Origin: an uncultured Alphaproteobacteria bacterium
Lineage (GTDB): Bacteria > Pseudomonadota > Alphaproteobacteria > Rhodobacterales > Rhodobacteraceae
Assembly (NCBI GenBank): GCA_902533625.1
Contig: CACAMI010000002.1
Coordinates: 1 to 64,000 of the forward strand
Reading direction: 5' to 3'
Length of the DNA: 64,000 bases
Of the stretch, positions 9,957 to 19,530 are shown in pieces. Position 1 is the first letter of the stretch, and each line of letters begins with the position of its first letter. The position numbers and the translations under genes were made by a program. Below the pieces are notes generated by a model, which had not been told where the DNA came from, did no database searches, and saw nothing but the letters and a program-made list of their open reading frames with translations.

Positions 9957-10831
9957 CCGGTCGGACTTTGGCTTAATTCTTTCAAGTACATTAATATGCC
10001 ACTGGAAATTATGACTGCCGTTCCTACGACCGTTAATAAATCTATGCTTTCGGAAAATAGTAGAATGCCAAAGAGTGTTGCAAATACAACTTGAAAATAT
10101 GCAAAAGGTTGAACTTTAGAGGCCTCGGATATTTCAAGTGTTTTAATTAACAGGAAATGACCCAGAATTGCGATAAAGCAAAGCATTGCTAGCCATAAAA
10201 TATCAAAACCTTTAATAGGCTCCCAGTAAAATGGTATTAACGTTGTCATGAAAATCGCCCCTACTATTCCTACCCAGAATAAACTTGTTTCGGTTGAGTC
10301 TTCATCAGAAACATAACGTGTTATAACGGTGTAGAATGCAAAAAGAAATGCTGAAAGTAAGGGTATAAAGTATTCGATGGAGAAAGATGTAGTACCGGGT
10401 CGTAATATGATTATTGTACCTACAAACCCAAAAAAAACTGAAATAGATCTAAAGACGCCAATCTTTTCATGTAGAATGGGCACAGATAAAACACATACCA
10501 TCAAAGGATAACATGAGAAAAAGGCATGACTTTTTGCTAGGCCGAGCTGAGTAAAAGAAAATACCATTACACAGACTTCCATTGCCAATAATAGGCCTCT
10601 TAAAATTTGCAAGTAAAGGTGTCTTGTTTTTAGAGCTTTCTTCATCTTTTCTGGATATCGCAAACAAACTAAAAGAATGCAAAAAGAAAAGAAAAGATAT
10701 CTAATAGCTACTACAACTATTACATTGTACTCAGATGCCAAAAGTCTGGAAAAGCTATCTTGCGTCGCAAAAGTTAGAGTAGTTAGGAGCATTAAAGGAA
10801 TGCCGAGTTTTAAGTTATTTTCTTTTGACAT
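9953..10831 (-). CDS. EamA/DMT-superfamily membrane transporter
   Basis: 292 residues with about ten hydrophobic segments in two repeated halves, as in the drug/metabolite transporter superfamily with two EamA domains. Typical stretches are FATQDSFSRLLASEYNVI at the N-terminus and GTIIILRPG at the end of the first half. LGHFLLIKTLEISEASKVQPFAYFQVVFATLFGI lies in the second half. Members export amino acids, nucleosides or SAM-like compounds; the substrate cannot be inferred. The gene stands alone on the minus strand between slt and smc, convergent with slt. Confidence 0.85.
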   Translation of the reverse strand: MSKENNLKLGIPLMLLTTLTFATQDSFSRLLASEYNVIVVVAIRYLFFSFCILLVCLRYPEKMKKALKTRHLYLQILRGLLLAMEVCVMVFSFTQLGLAKSHAFFSCYPLMVCVLSVPILHEKIGVFRSISVFFGFVGTIIILRPGTTSFSIEYFIPLLSAFLFAFYTVITRYVSDEDSTETSLFWVGIVGAIFMTTLIPFYWEPIKGFDILWLAMLCFIAILGHFLLIKTLEISEASKVQPFAYFQVVFATLFGILLFSESIDLLTVVGTAVIISSGILMYLKELSQSPTG

Positions 10832-11060
10832 TCTTATTGAGTTTCATATGTTTAATTCCTTGTTTCAAAGAAATTTAATTGGGAGAAAGAAATCTTTTAT
10901 GACTTTTCTACATGAAATAATTTTTTAACCAAGATTTTATTCATATATTCGCGAGTTGTGTAAAAAAGAAATTGTTTTGGGTTGCATTATGTGTAAATAA
11001 CAAGCTTTTATGCGTTTAGTGTATTATAAATTATGACCTTAATTTTTCTGGGCAAATGAA
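10832..11060. other. intergenic region between divergent DMT transporter and smc
   Basis: A 229-base A/T-rich spacer between two divergent genes, so it should hold promoters for both. A TATAAATTATGACC stretch near 11023-11036 could include a -10 for smc, but no convincing -35 partner is visible. I see no tRNA-like fold and no conserved short ORF. The 83-residue ORF 10677-10928 is mostly antisense to the transporter and is not supported. Confidence 0.4.
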
Positions 11061-14000
11061 TTGAAATTCAACAATTTAAGATTAAACGGGTTTAAGAGTT
11101 TTGTGGATAAAACTGAGTTGCCCATTATGAGTGGCCTAACAGGAATAGTCGGCCCTAATGGGTGTGGTAAATCAAATGTTGTTGATGCTATCCAGTGGGT
11201 TATGGGGGAAAGTCGTCCAACCTCAATGAGAGGGGGAGGTATGGAGGACATTATTTTTGCTGGAGCCGGCACACGTCCAGCAAAGAGTTATGCAGAAGTA
11301 GCTTTAACTTTAGATAATTCAGATTTCTCAGCTCCAGAGGATTTCAATAGAGAAAAAAGAATTGAAATTGTGCGAAGGGTTGCAAGAGATCTCGGCTCAA
11401 ATTTTAAGGTAAACGGGAAAGAGTTTAGAGCACGAGACGTGCAAATTTTGTTTGCCGATGTTTCGTCTGGATCTCAGTCAAACTCTTTAGTAAAACAAGG
11501 GCAGGTTACCGAGTTAATTAATGCAAAGCCGAGAGATCGGAGGAGAATTTTAGAAGAGGCAGCAGGAATTTCCGGTTTATACCAGAGACGGCATGAGGCA
11601 GAATTAAAATTGAATAGTACGGAGCTTAACTTATCTAGAGTTTCAGATGTTATCGACCAGCTGGAAATTCAAATAAAAGCGCTCGAAAGGCAGGCAAGGC
11701 AAGCAAAAAGATATAAGGACCTAGGTTTAAAAATTAGAGAGCTAGAGGCATTGCTTTCCTATTTAAAGTTTAAGGAGGCAGAGGAGGCGGTGGGTAAGTC
11801 GAACCAAGAGCTTTCTAGGATTACTGGTGAATTGGCAAAAAGTGTCGTTTTAGCTTCTTCAGCTTCTCAGAAAAGAATAAAATCAGAAGATGATATTAAA
11901 CCTTTACGGACCGCGGAAGCTAGTTTTGCAGGAGAACTGGCTAAGCGTAATGCCCAACTTTCAACTCTCGATGAACAGGAGCAAAGCTCTCTGGCATCAA
12001 TAAAATCCAAGGAAGAAAGTATTAGGCAGCTAAAAATGAATGAAGAAAGAGAGGAAAGTCTTCTAAAGGATGCTGTTAGGGAAAAGCAAAGGTTAGAAGA
12101 GGAAAAGAAAAAGTTAGAAAACGCTACCATTGATGTTGGAAAAGAAGAAGTATTGCGAAGTCTTGTAGAAAGATTGGAATTAGATCTAAGGACTGATGAA
12201 AAAGATCTTGAAGCTTTGGGTGAAGAGTTCGCCCGATTACAGGAAAGACTCAATGCTTTTGATAATAGAGAAAGTCAGACAAAGGAACGCTCGGAGAAAC
12301 TTCGATTTGACTTACAAGAGCTGAAATCAAGTCTTGATGAAAATATTGAAACTAGAAAAAATGTAGAAAGGAGTCTGGAAGATACAAATCAAGAAATTTC
12401 AAAGGCGCGTGAAAAGTTTAAGGCCATTAGTGAGCGGCTTCAGTTTAATGAATTGGAGAGTCATAAGGCTACAGAAACTGTAAAAAATTTAAGGGATAAG
12501 ATATCTGAACTAGAGGGCGACCAGTCTTTCTTGAATGCAGAATGTTTAGGGCTTAGAAATTCTGTAAAAGAGAATATAAGAAGTGACGGTCAGTTGGTTG
12601 ACCGACTTCAAATAAAACAGGAATATATAAAGGCTCTTTCTTCCATTCTGGACGAAGAATTAGAATATCCTGAAATAAGAAACGACGGAGAGTCTGGATG
12701 GAAATTAATGGATCCTTTAGAAAATGAGATCCTATTGCCAGAAGGTATAAAAAGTTTTGCCGATTTGATAGATGCGCCTGAGATTCTAAGAGTTAAATTA
12801 AAATCTATCGGGTTAGTTGAAAATGAACTTGGAAATAGCCTGCAGAAATCCTTAAAAATGGGTCAAGTCCTTGTCAGTCGAGAGGGAAATTTCTGGAGAT
12901 GGGATGGATTCGTAAAATATAATCAGACTTCCAAGTCCAGTCCTGAAGTAAATTTGGATCGCAAGAATAAGCTTAAAATATCAGAAGAAAAACTCGAAGC
13001 GGTGAATTCTGCCATACACACTCTTAATCAGGAATATGAGATATCTAATGAAAATTTGACTCGATCATCTGCACAGAAAATGCAATCACAAAACGATTTT
13101 TCAAAGTTAAGTAATGAGATTGATGATATGCTTCTTTTAATTAGCAAAAAGGAGGCAGAATTAAGCAATTTAGGGGAAAAAAATAAGGTTCTGAAGGAGA
13201 GTATATCTATAAAAGAGAAGGATCTTGAATTAGTTGGTGAGGTCGGAAATGATTTACCTTTGAGACAGACATTAGTTTCTGAACTTGAAAGCATAAGAGT
13301 TCGGTATGAGGAAAAGAGAGAAAAAGTAGAAACCTTAAGGGTAGAGTTTGGAGAAAAGAAAACTGATTTTGACCAAAGTAATCTTAAACGAATATCACAA
13401 GAAGAAAGAGTTGCAGAAGTTGCTATCGAATATAGTGGCTGGGTAGATAGACTTTCTGAAGCTGAGGGTAGAAAAGTAGAGTTAATTAAGAGGGAAGAAA
13501 ATTTAGCTAAGGAGCTCTTGGATGCGAGGAAAAAACCTGATGAAATTAAGGATAAAAAGCGATCCTTGATTGAAAGTATTTCTGAAATAAGGGGGACCCA
13601 TGCTGATGCTTCAAATAAGTTGTATGAGGCAGAACAAAATTTAAAGGTCTGCTTTGAGCAGGAAAAAAATTTAGAAGGAGAAGTTTCAAACCAGAGAGAG
13701 AAAAGGGCCACAATAGAGGCAAATAGCCAAAATATTAAGGATAAGTTAAGACAGATGGAAACCGAAATAGATGAAAATCTCGGTCTTACCTCTGATAAGC
13801 TCAGAGAACAAATTGGCTCCAACTTTGATACGCTTCCTTCTATAGAGGCTATAGAAGAGGATATTTTTTCACTTAAGAGGAAAAGGGAAAGTCTTGGGGC
13901 TGTAAACCTTAGAGCGGATGAGGATTCTACTGAATTGCTGGATCAATTTTCTTCTTTAAAGGTTGAGAGGGATGATTTGTCTGGGGCATTATCGAAACTG

Positions 14001-14522
14001 TCGTCTGGCATTGCAGATTTAAATAAAGAGGGAAGAGAAAGGTTGAAAAATGCTTTTGAGGAGGTGAACGCAAATTTTAAAGTACTTTTTAAAGATTTGT
14101 TTGGTGGTGGTGAAGCAATGCTTACCTTGGTTGAAAGTGCAGATCCTTTAGAAGCTGGGTTAGAAATTTTTTGTCAGCCGCCAGGAAAGAAGTTGGCAGC
14201 GATATCTCTTCTTTCTGGAGGGGAGCAAACACTAACAGCTTTATCTCTAATTTTTGCAGTATTTATGGCTAATCCAAGTCCTATTTGTATTCTTGATGAA
14301 GTTGATGCTCCGCTTGATGATTCCAATACTGTTAAATTTTGTAACCTTCTTGCCGAAATGGTTAAAAAAACAGATACAAAATTCTTGGTAGTCACCCATA
14401 ATGCAATCACTATGTCAAAAATGAATAGACTTATGGGTGTCACAATGGTTGAAAAGGGTGTTAGCCAGTTGGTTAGCGTTTCTCTTAAGGATGCTGAAGA
14501 AATGGTGTTAAATAATTCTTAA
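11061..14522 (+). CDS. smc: chromosome segregation ATPase SMC
   Basis: 1153 residues, normal for bacterial SMC. Order of parts: N-terminal MKFNNLRLNGFKSFVDKTEL, Walker A GPNGCGKSN near residues 31-39, long coiled coil, hinge near residues 530-620 (including VSREGNFWRWDGF, typical of alphaproteobacterial SMCs), second coiled coil, ABC signature LSGGEQTLTALSL and Walker B ICILDEVDAPLDDSN. The start is TTG at 11061; the family N-terminus supports it. SMC forms the condensin ring with ScpA/ScpB, which are not in this window. Large antisense ORFs within it (11867-12253, 13028-13822) are shadows of the coiled coil. Confidence 0.97.
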   Translation: MKFNNLRLNGFKSFVDKTELPIMSGLTGIVGPNGCGKSNVVDAIQWVMGESRPTSMRGGGMEDIIFAGAGTRPAKSYAEVALTLDNSDFSAPEDFNREKRIEIVRRVARDLGSNFKVNGKEFRARDVQILFADVSSGSQSNSLVKQGQVTELINAKPRDRRRILEEAAGISGLYQRRHEAELKLNSTELNLSRVSDVIDQLEIQIKALERQARQAKRYKDLGLKIRELEALLSYLKFKEAEEAVGKSNQELSRITGELAKSVVLASSASQKRIKSEDDIKPLRTAEASFAGELAKRNAQLSTLDEQEQSSLASIKSKEESIRQLKMNEEREESLLKDAVREKQRLEEEKKKLENATIDVGKEEVLRSLVERLELDLRTDEKDLEALGEEFARLQERLNAFDNRESQTKERSEKLRFDLQELKSSLDENIETRKNVERSLEDTNQEISKAREKFKAISERLQFNELESHKATETVKNLRDKISELEGDQSFLNAECLGLRNSVKENIRSDGQLVDRLQIKQEYIKALSSILDEELEYPEIRNDGESGWKLMDPLENEILLPEGIKSFADLIDAPEILRVKLKSIGLVENELGNSLQKSLKMGQVLVSREGNFWRWDGFVKYNQTSKSSPEVNLDRKNKLKISEEKLEAVNSAIHTLNQEYEISNENLTRSSAQKMQSQNDFSKLSNEIDDMLLLISKKEAELSNLGEKNKVLKESISIKEKDLELVGEVGNDLPLRQTLVSELESIRVRYEEKREKVETLRVEFGEKKTDFDQSNLKRISQEERVAEVAIEYSGWVDRLSEAEGRKVELIKREENLAKELLDARKKPDEIKDKKRSLIESISEIRGTHADASNKLYEAEQNLKVCFEQEKNLEGEVSNQREKRATIEANSQNIKDKLRQMETEIDENLGLTSDKLREQIGSNFDTLPSIEAIEEDIFSLKRKRESLGAVNLRADEDSTELLDQFSSLKVERDDLSGALSKLSSGIADLNKEGRERLKNAFEEVNANFKVLFKDLFGGGEAMLTLVESADPLEAGLEIFCQPPGKKLAAISLLSGGEQTLTALSLIFAVFMANPSPICILDEVDAPLDDSNTVKFCNLLAEMVKKTDTKFLVVTHNAITMSKMNRLMGVTMVEKGVSQLVSVSLKDAEEMVLNNS

Positions 14523-14536
14523 TTAGGAATTAAAAT

Positions 14537-15379
14537 ATGGATGAAGATAATTTACTGGTTTCAACTAAATGGCTAAAAAATCATCTGGAAGCTCCAGATA
14601 TTAAAATACTAGATGCAAGTTGGTATCTCCCAAAAGAGAATAGAAAACCAGAAATTGAATTTGATAATTGCCACATTCCGGGAGCAATGTTTTTTGATAT
14701 AGATGAGGTTTGTGATCTAGATAGTGATTTGCCTCATATGCTTCCAAGTCCTGAAAAATTTGCTTCACGAGTAAAGGCCCTTGGTATTGGAGATGGGCAC
14801 AGGGTAATTGTTTATGATGGGGATGGGTTATTCTCAGCAGCAAGGGTGTGGTGGATGTTTAGAGTTTTCGGATTTGCAGACATTTCAGTTCTAGATGGTG
14901 GATTGCCTAAGTGGAAAGAAGAAGGATTTCAAGTTAGCAATAGAACGAAATCGATTCAGAATTATCATTTCACTGCGCGCAAAAATTCTTTAATGATTTC
15001 CAATTTAAAAGATGTTTTGGAAGCTTCACTTAAAGGTACAGCCCAAATCATAGATGCAAGAGCAGCTGACAGATTTTTGGGGACGGCTCCTGAGCCAAGG
15101 CCCGGATTGCAAAGTGGGCACATACCCGGTGCAATTAATATATGCTTTTCGGAATTACTAAATGAAGACAGGACTTTAAAAGCGAATTTGGACTTAAAGA
15201 ATATCTTTGATAGTTCTGGTATTGATCTAGATAAACACATAATTACCTCTTGTGGTTCTGGAGTAACTGCTGCCATTTTAAACCTTGCTTTGGAAAAATT
15301 GGGGGCAAAAAAAGTTTCCCTTTACGATGGGTCTTGGTGTGAATGGGGTAGTAAGAAAAACCTTGATGTAGAAAAATAG
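14537..15379 (+). CDS. sseA: 3-mercaptopyruvate sulfurtransferase
   Basis: 280 residues with two rhodanese domains. Domain 1 shows ILDASWYLP and CHIPGAMFFDIDEV. Domain 2 has the catalytic loop SCGSGVTA near residue 238, and CGSGVTA marks mercaptopyruvate sulfurtransferases rather than thiosulfate sulfurtransferases. It transfers sulfur from 3-mercaptopyruvate to thiophilic acceptors. It starts 14 bases after smc and is followed two bases later by a GNAT gene, so smc-sseA-GNAT-aminotransferase may be co-transcribed. Confidence 0.9.
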   Translation: MDEDNLLVSTKWLKNHLEAPDIKILDASWYLPKENRKPEIEFDNCHIPGAMFFDIDEVCDLDSDLPHMLPSPEKFASRVKALGIGDGHRVIVYDGDGLFSAARVWWMFRVFGFADISVLDGGLPKWKEEGFQVSNRTKSIQNYHFTARKNSLMISNLKDVLEASLKGTAQIIDARAADRFLGTAPEPRPGLQSGHIPGAINICFSELLNEDRTLKANLDLKNIFDSSGIDLDKHIITSCGSGVTAAILNLALEKLGAKKVSLYDGSWCEWGSKKNLDVEK

Positions 15380-15381
15380 CA

Positions 15382-15951
15382 ATGAAAATATCTGCAGGTC
15401 AAAAGGTAGGGTATTATGTTTCGTATCTTTCAATGGATTCAGCACCAAATTTTGACTGGCCATTATTCAATGAACTCCATGAAATTGAAGTCAAAGAAAG
15501 TCCAGAAATTTCCGTAGAGGCTTTTCTTTCATTATATGAAAAAGTAGGAAAAAATTATGAATGGACTGATCAGTTTCTAAAGGGCAAAGAGGAAGTCGAG
15601 TCATTTCTAGAGCATGATAGTGTCAAAGTTTTCCAGTTATACTTTGATAGATCTTTAGCAGGATTTTTTGTTTTAGATTTTCGAATTAATAAAATTTGTG
15701 ATTTGTCCTACTTTGGTCTTATTCCAGATTATCTAGGTAATGGACTCGGCTCTTATATGATAAAATATGCAATCCTTACTGCATGGAATAGAGATATAAG
15801 AAAAATGCTTGTGAATACGAACACTCTTGACCATGAAAGGGCACTAACACTTTATAAAAAATATGGCTTTCAAATCATAAGGGTTGAAAAACATACGCGT
15901 ATTCTTTTTAATGACAGGGAAGCCACTGAAGGAATTTCCCTTGCCAAATAA
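15382..15951 (+). CDS. GNAT-family N-acetyltransferase
   Basis: 189 residues. The acetyl-CoA-binding part shows YFGLIPDYLGNGLGSYMIKYA, where the G-N-G-L-G loop matches the GNAT motif A, and then LYKKYGFQIIRVEKHTRIL, the usual end of the fold. The N-terminal 60 residues do not resemble a known substrate-specific subfamily. The substrate is unknown. It lies between sseA and an aminotransferase on the same strand with very short spacers. Confidence 0.75.
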   Translation: MKISAGQKVGYYVSYLSMDSAPNFDWPLFNELHEIEVKESPEISVEAFLSLYEKVGKNYEWTDQFLKGKEEVESFLEHDSVKVFQLYFDRSLAGFFVLDFRINKICDLSYFGLIPDYLGNGLGSYMIKYAILTAWNRDIRKMLVNTNTLDHERALTLYKKYGFQIIRVEKHTRILFNDREATEGISLAK

Positions 15952-15965
15952 GAGATTGGGTGAAA

Positions 15966-17147
15966 ATGTTAGAATTATTAAAAGAACAACCTGCTGATAA
16001 TATTATTGCCTTGATGGGGCAATTTGCTAATGATAATCGGGAAACAAAGGTTGATTTAGGTGTGGGTGTCTACAAAAATCAATCTGGAGTGACACCTATA
16101 ATGGGTGCTGTAAAGAAGGCTCAGGCGCTTCTGCTGGAAAGTCAGGTTTCCAAAAGTTATGTTGGCTTGCTAGGAAATTTAGACTTTGTTCAGTCAATGA
16201 AGAATCTAATACTTTCTGATTCCTTGCGGTCTGAGAATTTTGTGGGAGCCCAGGCGCCAGGAGGCACTGGCTCTCTTCACCAAATGTTTTTGCTTTTGAG
16301 AGCAGCTAATCCAAATATAACAGTTTGGATTTCAAGTCCAACTTGGCCGAACCATCCCTCAATGCTACGACATTTGGGAATAGAATTTAGGTATTATAGA
16401 TATTTTTCTGAAGAGACTGGCAGTATTGATTTTGACGGCATGATGAGTGATCTTGCAGAGGCAAAATGTAATGACGTTATTTTGCTTCATGGATGTTGCC
16501 ATAACCCGACAGGGGCAAACCTAAGTGTTGGTGAGTGGGATTCCATTTCTCAGCTATGTCTAAAGAATGAAATCATACCTTTGGTTGATTTAGCTTATCA
16601 GGGTTTTGGAGACGGGCTTGAAGAAGACGTTTTAGGGCTAAGAAGAATGGCAGGATTAGTTCCAGAATTAATCATAGCTGCTTCCTGTTCTAAAAATTTT
16701 GGCTTGTATCGTGATCGTGTAGGAGTTGCACTCTATCTAAATGAAAATAAGAAAGTACTGTCTTTAACTTCGGATAACCTTAAATCGGTTAATAGGTTGA
16801 CTTATTCTTTTCCTCCGGACTGGGGGGCGACTGTTGTAAGCACAATCTTAAATGACTCAGGTTTGAGAGCAGATTGGAATGAAGAGGTTCAGGATATAAG
16901 GTCTTCTATTACTCATTTGCGCTTAGGTTTGCGCGATGCATTGAAGAGGGCAACAAATAGCGATAGGTTTGCATTTCTAGGTGAGCATAAAGGAATGTTT
17001 TCTAGGCTGGGGTTAACGAAAGGCCAGGTGGACTTACTGAGGAAGGACCATGCAATTTATATGGTAGGCGATAGTAGAATAAATATAGCTGGCCTAAATG
17101 AGAAAAGTGTAAATGTTCTTGCAAATGCGGTTGCAAAAATTTTATAG
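15966..17147 (+). CDS. class I aminotransferase (aspartate/aromatic amino acid, TyrB/AspC type)
   Basis: About 393 residues. Features of the Iγ subgroup shared with AspC/TyrB: ETKVDLGVGVYKNQSGVTP, AQAPGGTGSLHQMF, SSPTWPNHP, LLHGCCHNPTGAN, PLVDLAYQGFGDGLEED and the PLP-lysine loop SCSKNFGLYRDRVG. It moves amino groups between aspartate or aromatic amino acids and 2-oxoglutarate/oxaloacetate. Specificity between aspartate and aromatic substrates cannot be fixed by eye. The ATG at 15966 is preferred over the GTG at 15960. A GATTGGGTG stretch just upstream may serve as ribosome binding site. Confidence 0.9.
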   Translation: MLELLKEQPADNIIALMGQFANDNRETKVDLGVGVYKNQSGVTPIMGAVKKAQALLLESQVSKSYVGLLGNLDFVQSMKNLILSDSLRSENFVGAQAPGGTGSLHQMFLLLRAANPNITVWISSPTWPNHPSMLRHLGIEFRYYRYFSEETGSIDFDGMMSDLAEAKCNDVILLHGCCHNPTGANLSVGEWDSISQLCLKNEIIPLVDLAYQGFGDGLEEDVLGLRRMAGLVPELIIAASCSKNFGLYRDRVGVALYLNENKKVLSLTSDNLKSVNRLTYSFPPDWGATVVSTILNDSGLRADWNEEVQDIRSSITHLRLGLRDALKRATNSDRFAFLGEHKGMFSRLGLTKGQVDLLRKDHAIYMVGDSRINIAGLNEKSVNVLANAVAKIL

Positions 17148-17173
17148 AATTAATTTATAAATAGGAAAAAAAG

Positions 17174-19114
17174 ATGTCTGGAAAAACTTATTTGCCATCA
17201 GAAGAATTTAGCAATAATGCAGTTTTGCAAGAGAATGAGTTTAACTCCATGCATGGTCAGTTTAATGAAGATCCGGAAGAGTTTTGGAGACAGCAAGGGC
17301 ATAGATTAAACTGGATAAAAGGTTATTCAAAAGTTAAGAACGTAGATTTTTCTTTCCCTCACGTATCAATAAAGTGGTTTGAGGACGGAGTTTTGAATAT
17401 TTGTGAAAACTGTGTAGATCGCCACCTTGAAGCTAAAGGTAACGATACAGCAATAATTTGGGAAGGAGATGAGCCAACAGACAGTAAGTTTATAACATAT
17501 AATGAACTTCATAAGAATGTTTCCAAGTTAGCCAATTCCTATAAGGCTTTAGGCGTAAGGAAAGGTGATAGGATCATTATTTATATGCCTATGATACCAG
17601 AAGCAGCATATGCGATGCTAGCTTCAGCTAGGATAGGTGCAATTCATTCGGTTGTTTTTGCAGGCTTTAGCCCAGATGCTCTGTCTGCACGAATTCAAGA
17701 CTGCGAAGCTTCTTTAGTCATTACAGCTGATGAAGCTCCGAGAGGAGGAAAGGTAACACCTCTTAAGTTGAATGTAGATCAAGCATTAAAAGATTTAAAG
17801 GGTGTAAAAACAATTGTTGTTCCTCGCACGGGTGGTAGTGTACCAATGCTTAGTGGAAGAGATTATCGATACGAGAATCTTATGAAAAGCAGTTCTGAAA
17901 GCTGTGCTGTTGAGCCAATGCAAGCAGAGGATCCCCTTTTTATTCTTTATACTTCAGGATCAACCGGGAAACCAAAAGGGGTGCAACATTCTTCTGCAGG
18001 TTATTTGCTTTATGCATCCATGACCCACAAGTATATCTTTGACTATAAAGATGGTGACATATATTGGTGTACTGCAGATGTTGGGTGGGTTACAGGCCAT
18101 AGCTACATTGTTTATGGACCTTTATCTAATGGCGCAACAACAGTGATGTTTGAGGGAGTTCCAACATATCCAGATGCATCACGATTTTGGCAAATATGTG
18201 AAAAGTATAAGGTTTCTCAGTTTTATACTGCACCTACAGCTATTAGGGCGTTAATGGGACTTGGTGATAAATTCGTAGACAGATCGGATTTATCAAAATT
18301 AAGGTTGCTTGGATCTGTGGGGGAGCCTATTAATCCAGAAGCTTGGGAATGGTATAATAGGGTTGTAGGTAAGGGTAATTGTCCAATTGTGGATACTTGG
18401 TGGCAAACAGAAACAGGTGGAATATTAATTTCGCCTATCCCTGGTATTACTACAACTAAACCTGGATCTGCAACATTACCTTTTTTTGGAATAAAACCTG
18501 TCATTATCGACCCAAAGACAGGTCAGGAAATTAAAGAGGCAGAATGTGAAGGCGTATTAGCTATAAAAGATAGTTGGCCGGGACAAATGAGGACAGTATA
18601 TAAAGATCATGAAAGGTTCGTTGATACTTACTTTAAAGATTATCCTGGATATTATTTTACTGGTGACGGCTGTCGGAGGGATAAAGATGGGTACTATTGG
18701 ATTACTGGTAGGGTAGACGATGTTCTTAATGTTTCTGGCCATCGGATGGGAACAGCAGAAGTTGAAAGTGCGTTAGTGGCACATTCTTCAGTTTCGGAAA
18801 GTGCTGTGGTTGGGTTTCCACATAAAATTAAAGGTCAAGGTATTTATGCCTTTGTAACATTGATGAGTGGTAAGGAGCCCTCAGATGAATTGAAAGATGA
18901 ATTAAAAAATTGGGTCAGTAAGGAAATCGGAGCAATAGCAAAGCCTGAGGTCATTCAATGGGCGCCAGGACTGCCGAAGACACGTTCTGGTAAGATAATG
19001 AGGAGAATTTTAAGGAAGATAGCAGAAAATCAATTTGATGAACTCGGTGACACTTCGACTTTAGCTGATCCTTCTGTAGTAGAGAGTTTGATACAGAATA
19101 GATTGAGTTCTTAA
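17174..19114 (+). CDS. acs: acetyl-coenzyme A synthetase
   Basis: 646 residues, the normal Acs length. Motifs in order: P-loop [15 protein letters not shown] near residue 258, [49 protein letters not shown] and the C-terminal [15 protein letters not shown] with the catalytic Lys that is also the usual acetylation site. It activates acetate to acetyl-CoA through acetyl-AMP. An AGGAAAAAAAG stretch precedes the ATG. No acetate regulator or actP permease lies beside it. Confidence 0.97.
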   Translation: MSGKTYLPSEEFSNNAVLQENEFNSMHGQFNEDPEEFWRQQGHRLNWIKGYSKVKNVDFSFPHVSIKWFEDGVLNICENCVDRHLEAKGNDTAIIWEGDEPTDSKFITYNELHKNVSKLANSYKALGVRKGDRIIIYMPMIPEAAYAMLASARIGAIHSVVFAGFSPDALSARIQDCEASLVITADEAPRGGKVTPLKLNVDQALKDLKGVKTIVVPRTGGSVPMLSGRDYRYENLMKSSSESCAVEPMQAEDPLFILYTSGSTGKPKGVQHSSAGYLLYASMTHKYIFDYKDGDIYWCTADVGWVTGHSYIVYGPLSNGATTVMFEGVPTYPDASRFWQICEKYKVSQFYTAPTAIRALMGLGDKFVDRSDLSKLRLLGSVGEPINPEAWEWYNRVVGKGNCPIVDTWWQTETGGILISPIPGITTTKPGSATLPFFGIKPVIIDPKTGQEIKEAECEGVLAIKDSWPGQMRTVYKDHERFVDTYFKDYPGYYFTGDGCRRDKDGYYWITGRVDDVLNVSGHRMGTAEVESALVAHSSVSESAVVGFPHKIKGQGIYAFVTLMSGKEPSDELKDELKNWVSKEIGAIAKPEVIQWAPGLPKTRSGKIMRRILRKIAENQFDELGDTSTLADPSVVESLIQNRLSS

Positions 19115-19140
19115 TTAAAATTATTTGGCGTGGGGTATTT

Positions 19141-19518
19141 ATGATATTTAGAATAATATTTCTTTCAATTTTTTTGGTTGGATTTGCATCTTGTAATTCG
19201 TCTGCACCAGTTCAAACAACAAATATGTCGAATATTATTGAGGATATTCCGATTGAGGGAGTAGCTGAGGATAATATTGAATTAATAGCTTTGAAGTTAG
19301 CTCCTAAGCCTAAATTGGGGCAACCAGAGCATGAATGTTTGGCAGAAACATTTTTATTTTTGATTGGCCAACCTAAAAGTGCGATTGCGGCAATTGAATA
19401 CCCATATAATACAAGGCTTTTTTATTTAGGTGAGGAGAAAGCTGAGGGGTTTGTTGCAAATAGATTGAATTTAATTTTAGATAATTCTGAAAAAATTGTT
19501 CAAGTCTATTGTGGTTAA
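19141..19518 (+). CDS. small lipoprotein with peptidase-inhibitor I78-like domain
   Basis: 125 residues. The N-terminus MIFRIIFLSIFLVGFASC is a lipoprotein-type signal with Cys18 as the likely lipidation site; the G-F-A-S-C box is loose. The C-terminal 65 residues fit the I78 (elastase inhibitor) pattern as I know it: an early Cys (HEC), LIGQPKSAI, then NRLNLILDNSEKIVQVYC. The two Cys residues can form the expected disulfide. A role as periplasmic or surface protease inhibitor is inferred from the family. It lies 26 bases after acs and converges on dnaE2. Confidence 0.7.
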   Translation: MIFRIIFLSIFLVGFASCNSSAPVQTTNMSNIIEDIPIEGVAEDNIELIALKLAPKPKLGQPEHECLAETFLFLIGQPKSAIAAIEYPYNTRLFYLGEEKAEGFVANRLNLILDNSEKIVQVYCG

Positions 19519-19530
19519 TTGCTACATATC

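Noticed and set aside
13028-13822. 264-residue antisense ORF within smc
   Set aside because: Ser/Leu-rich translation opposite a coiled-coil gene, a typical shadow ORF.
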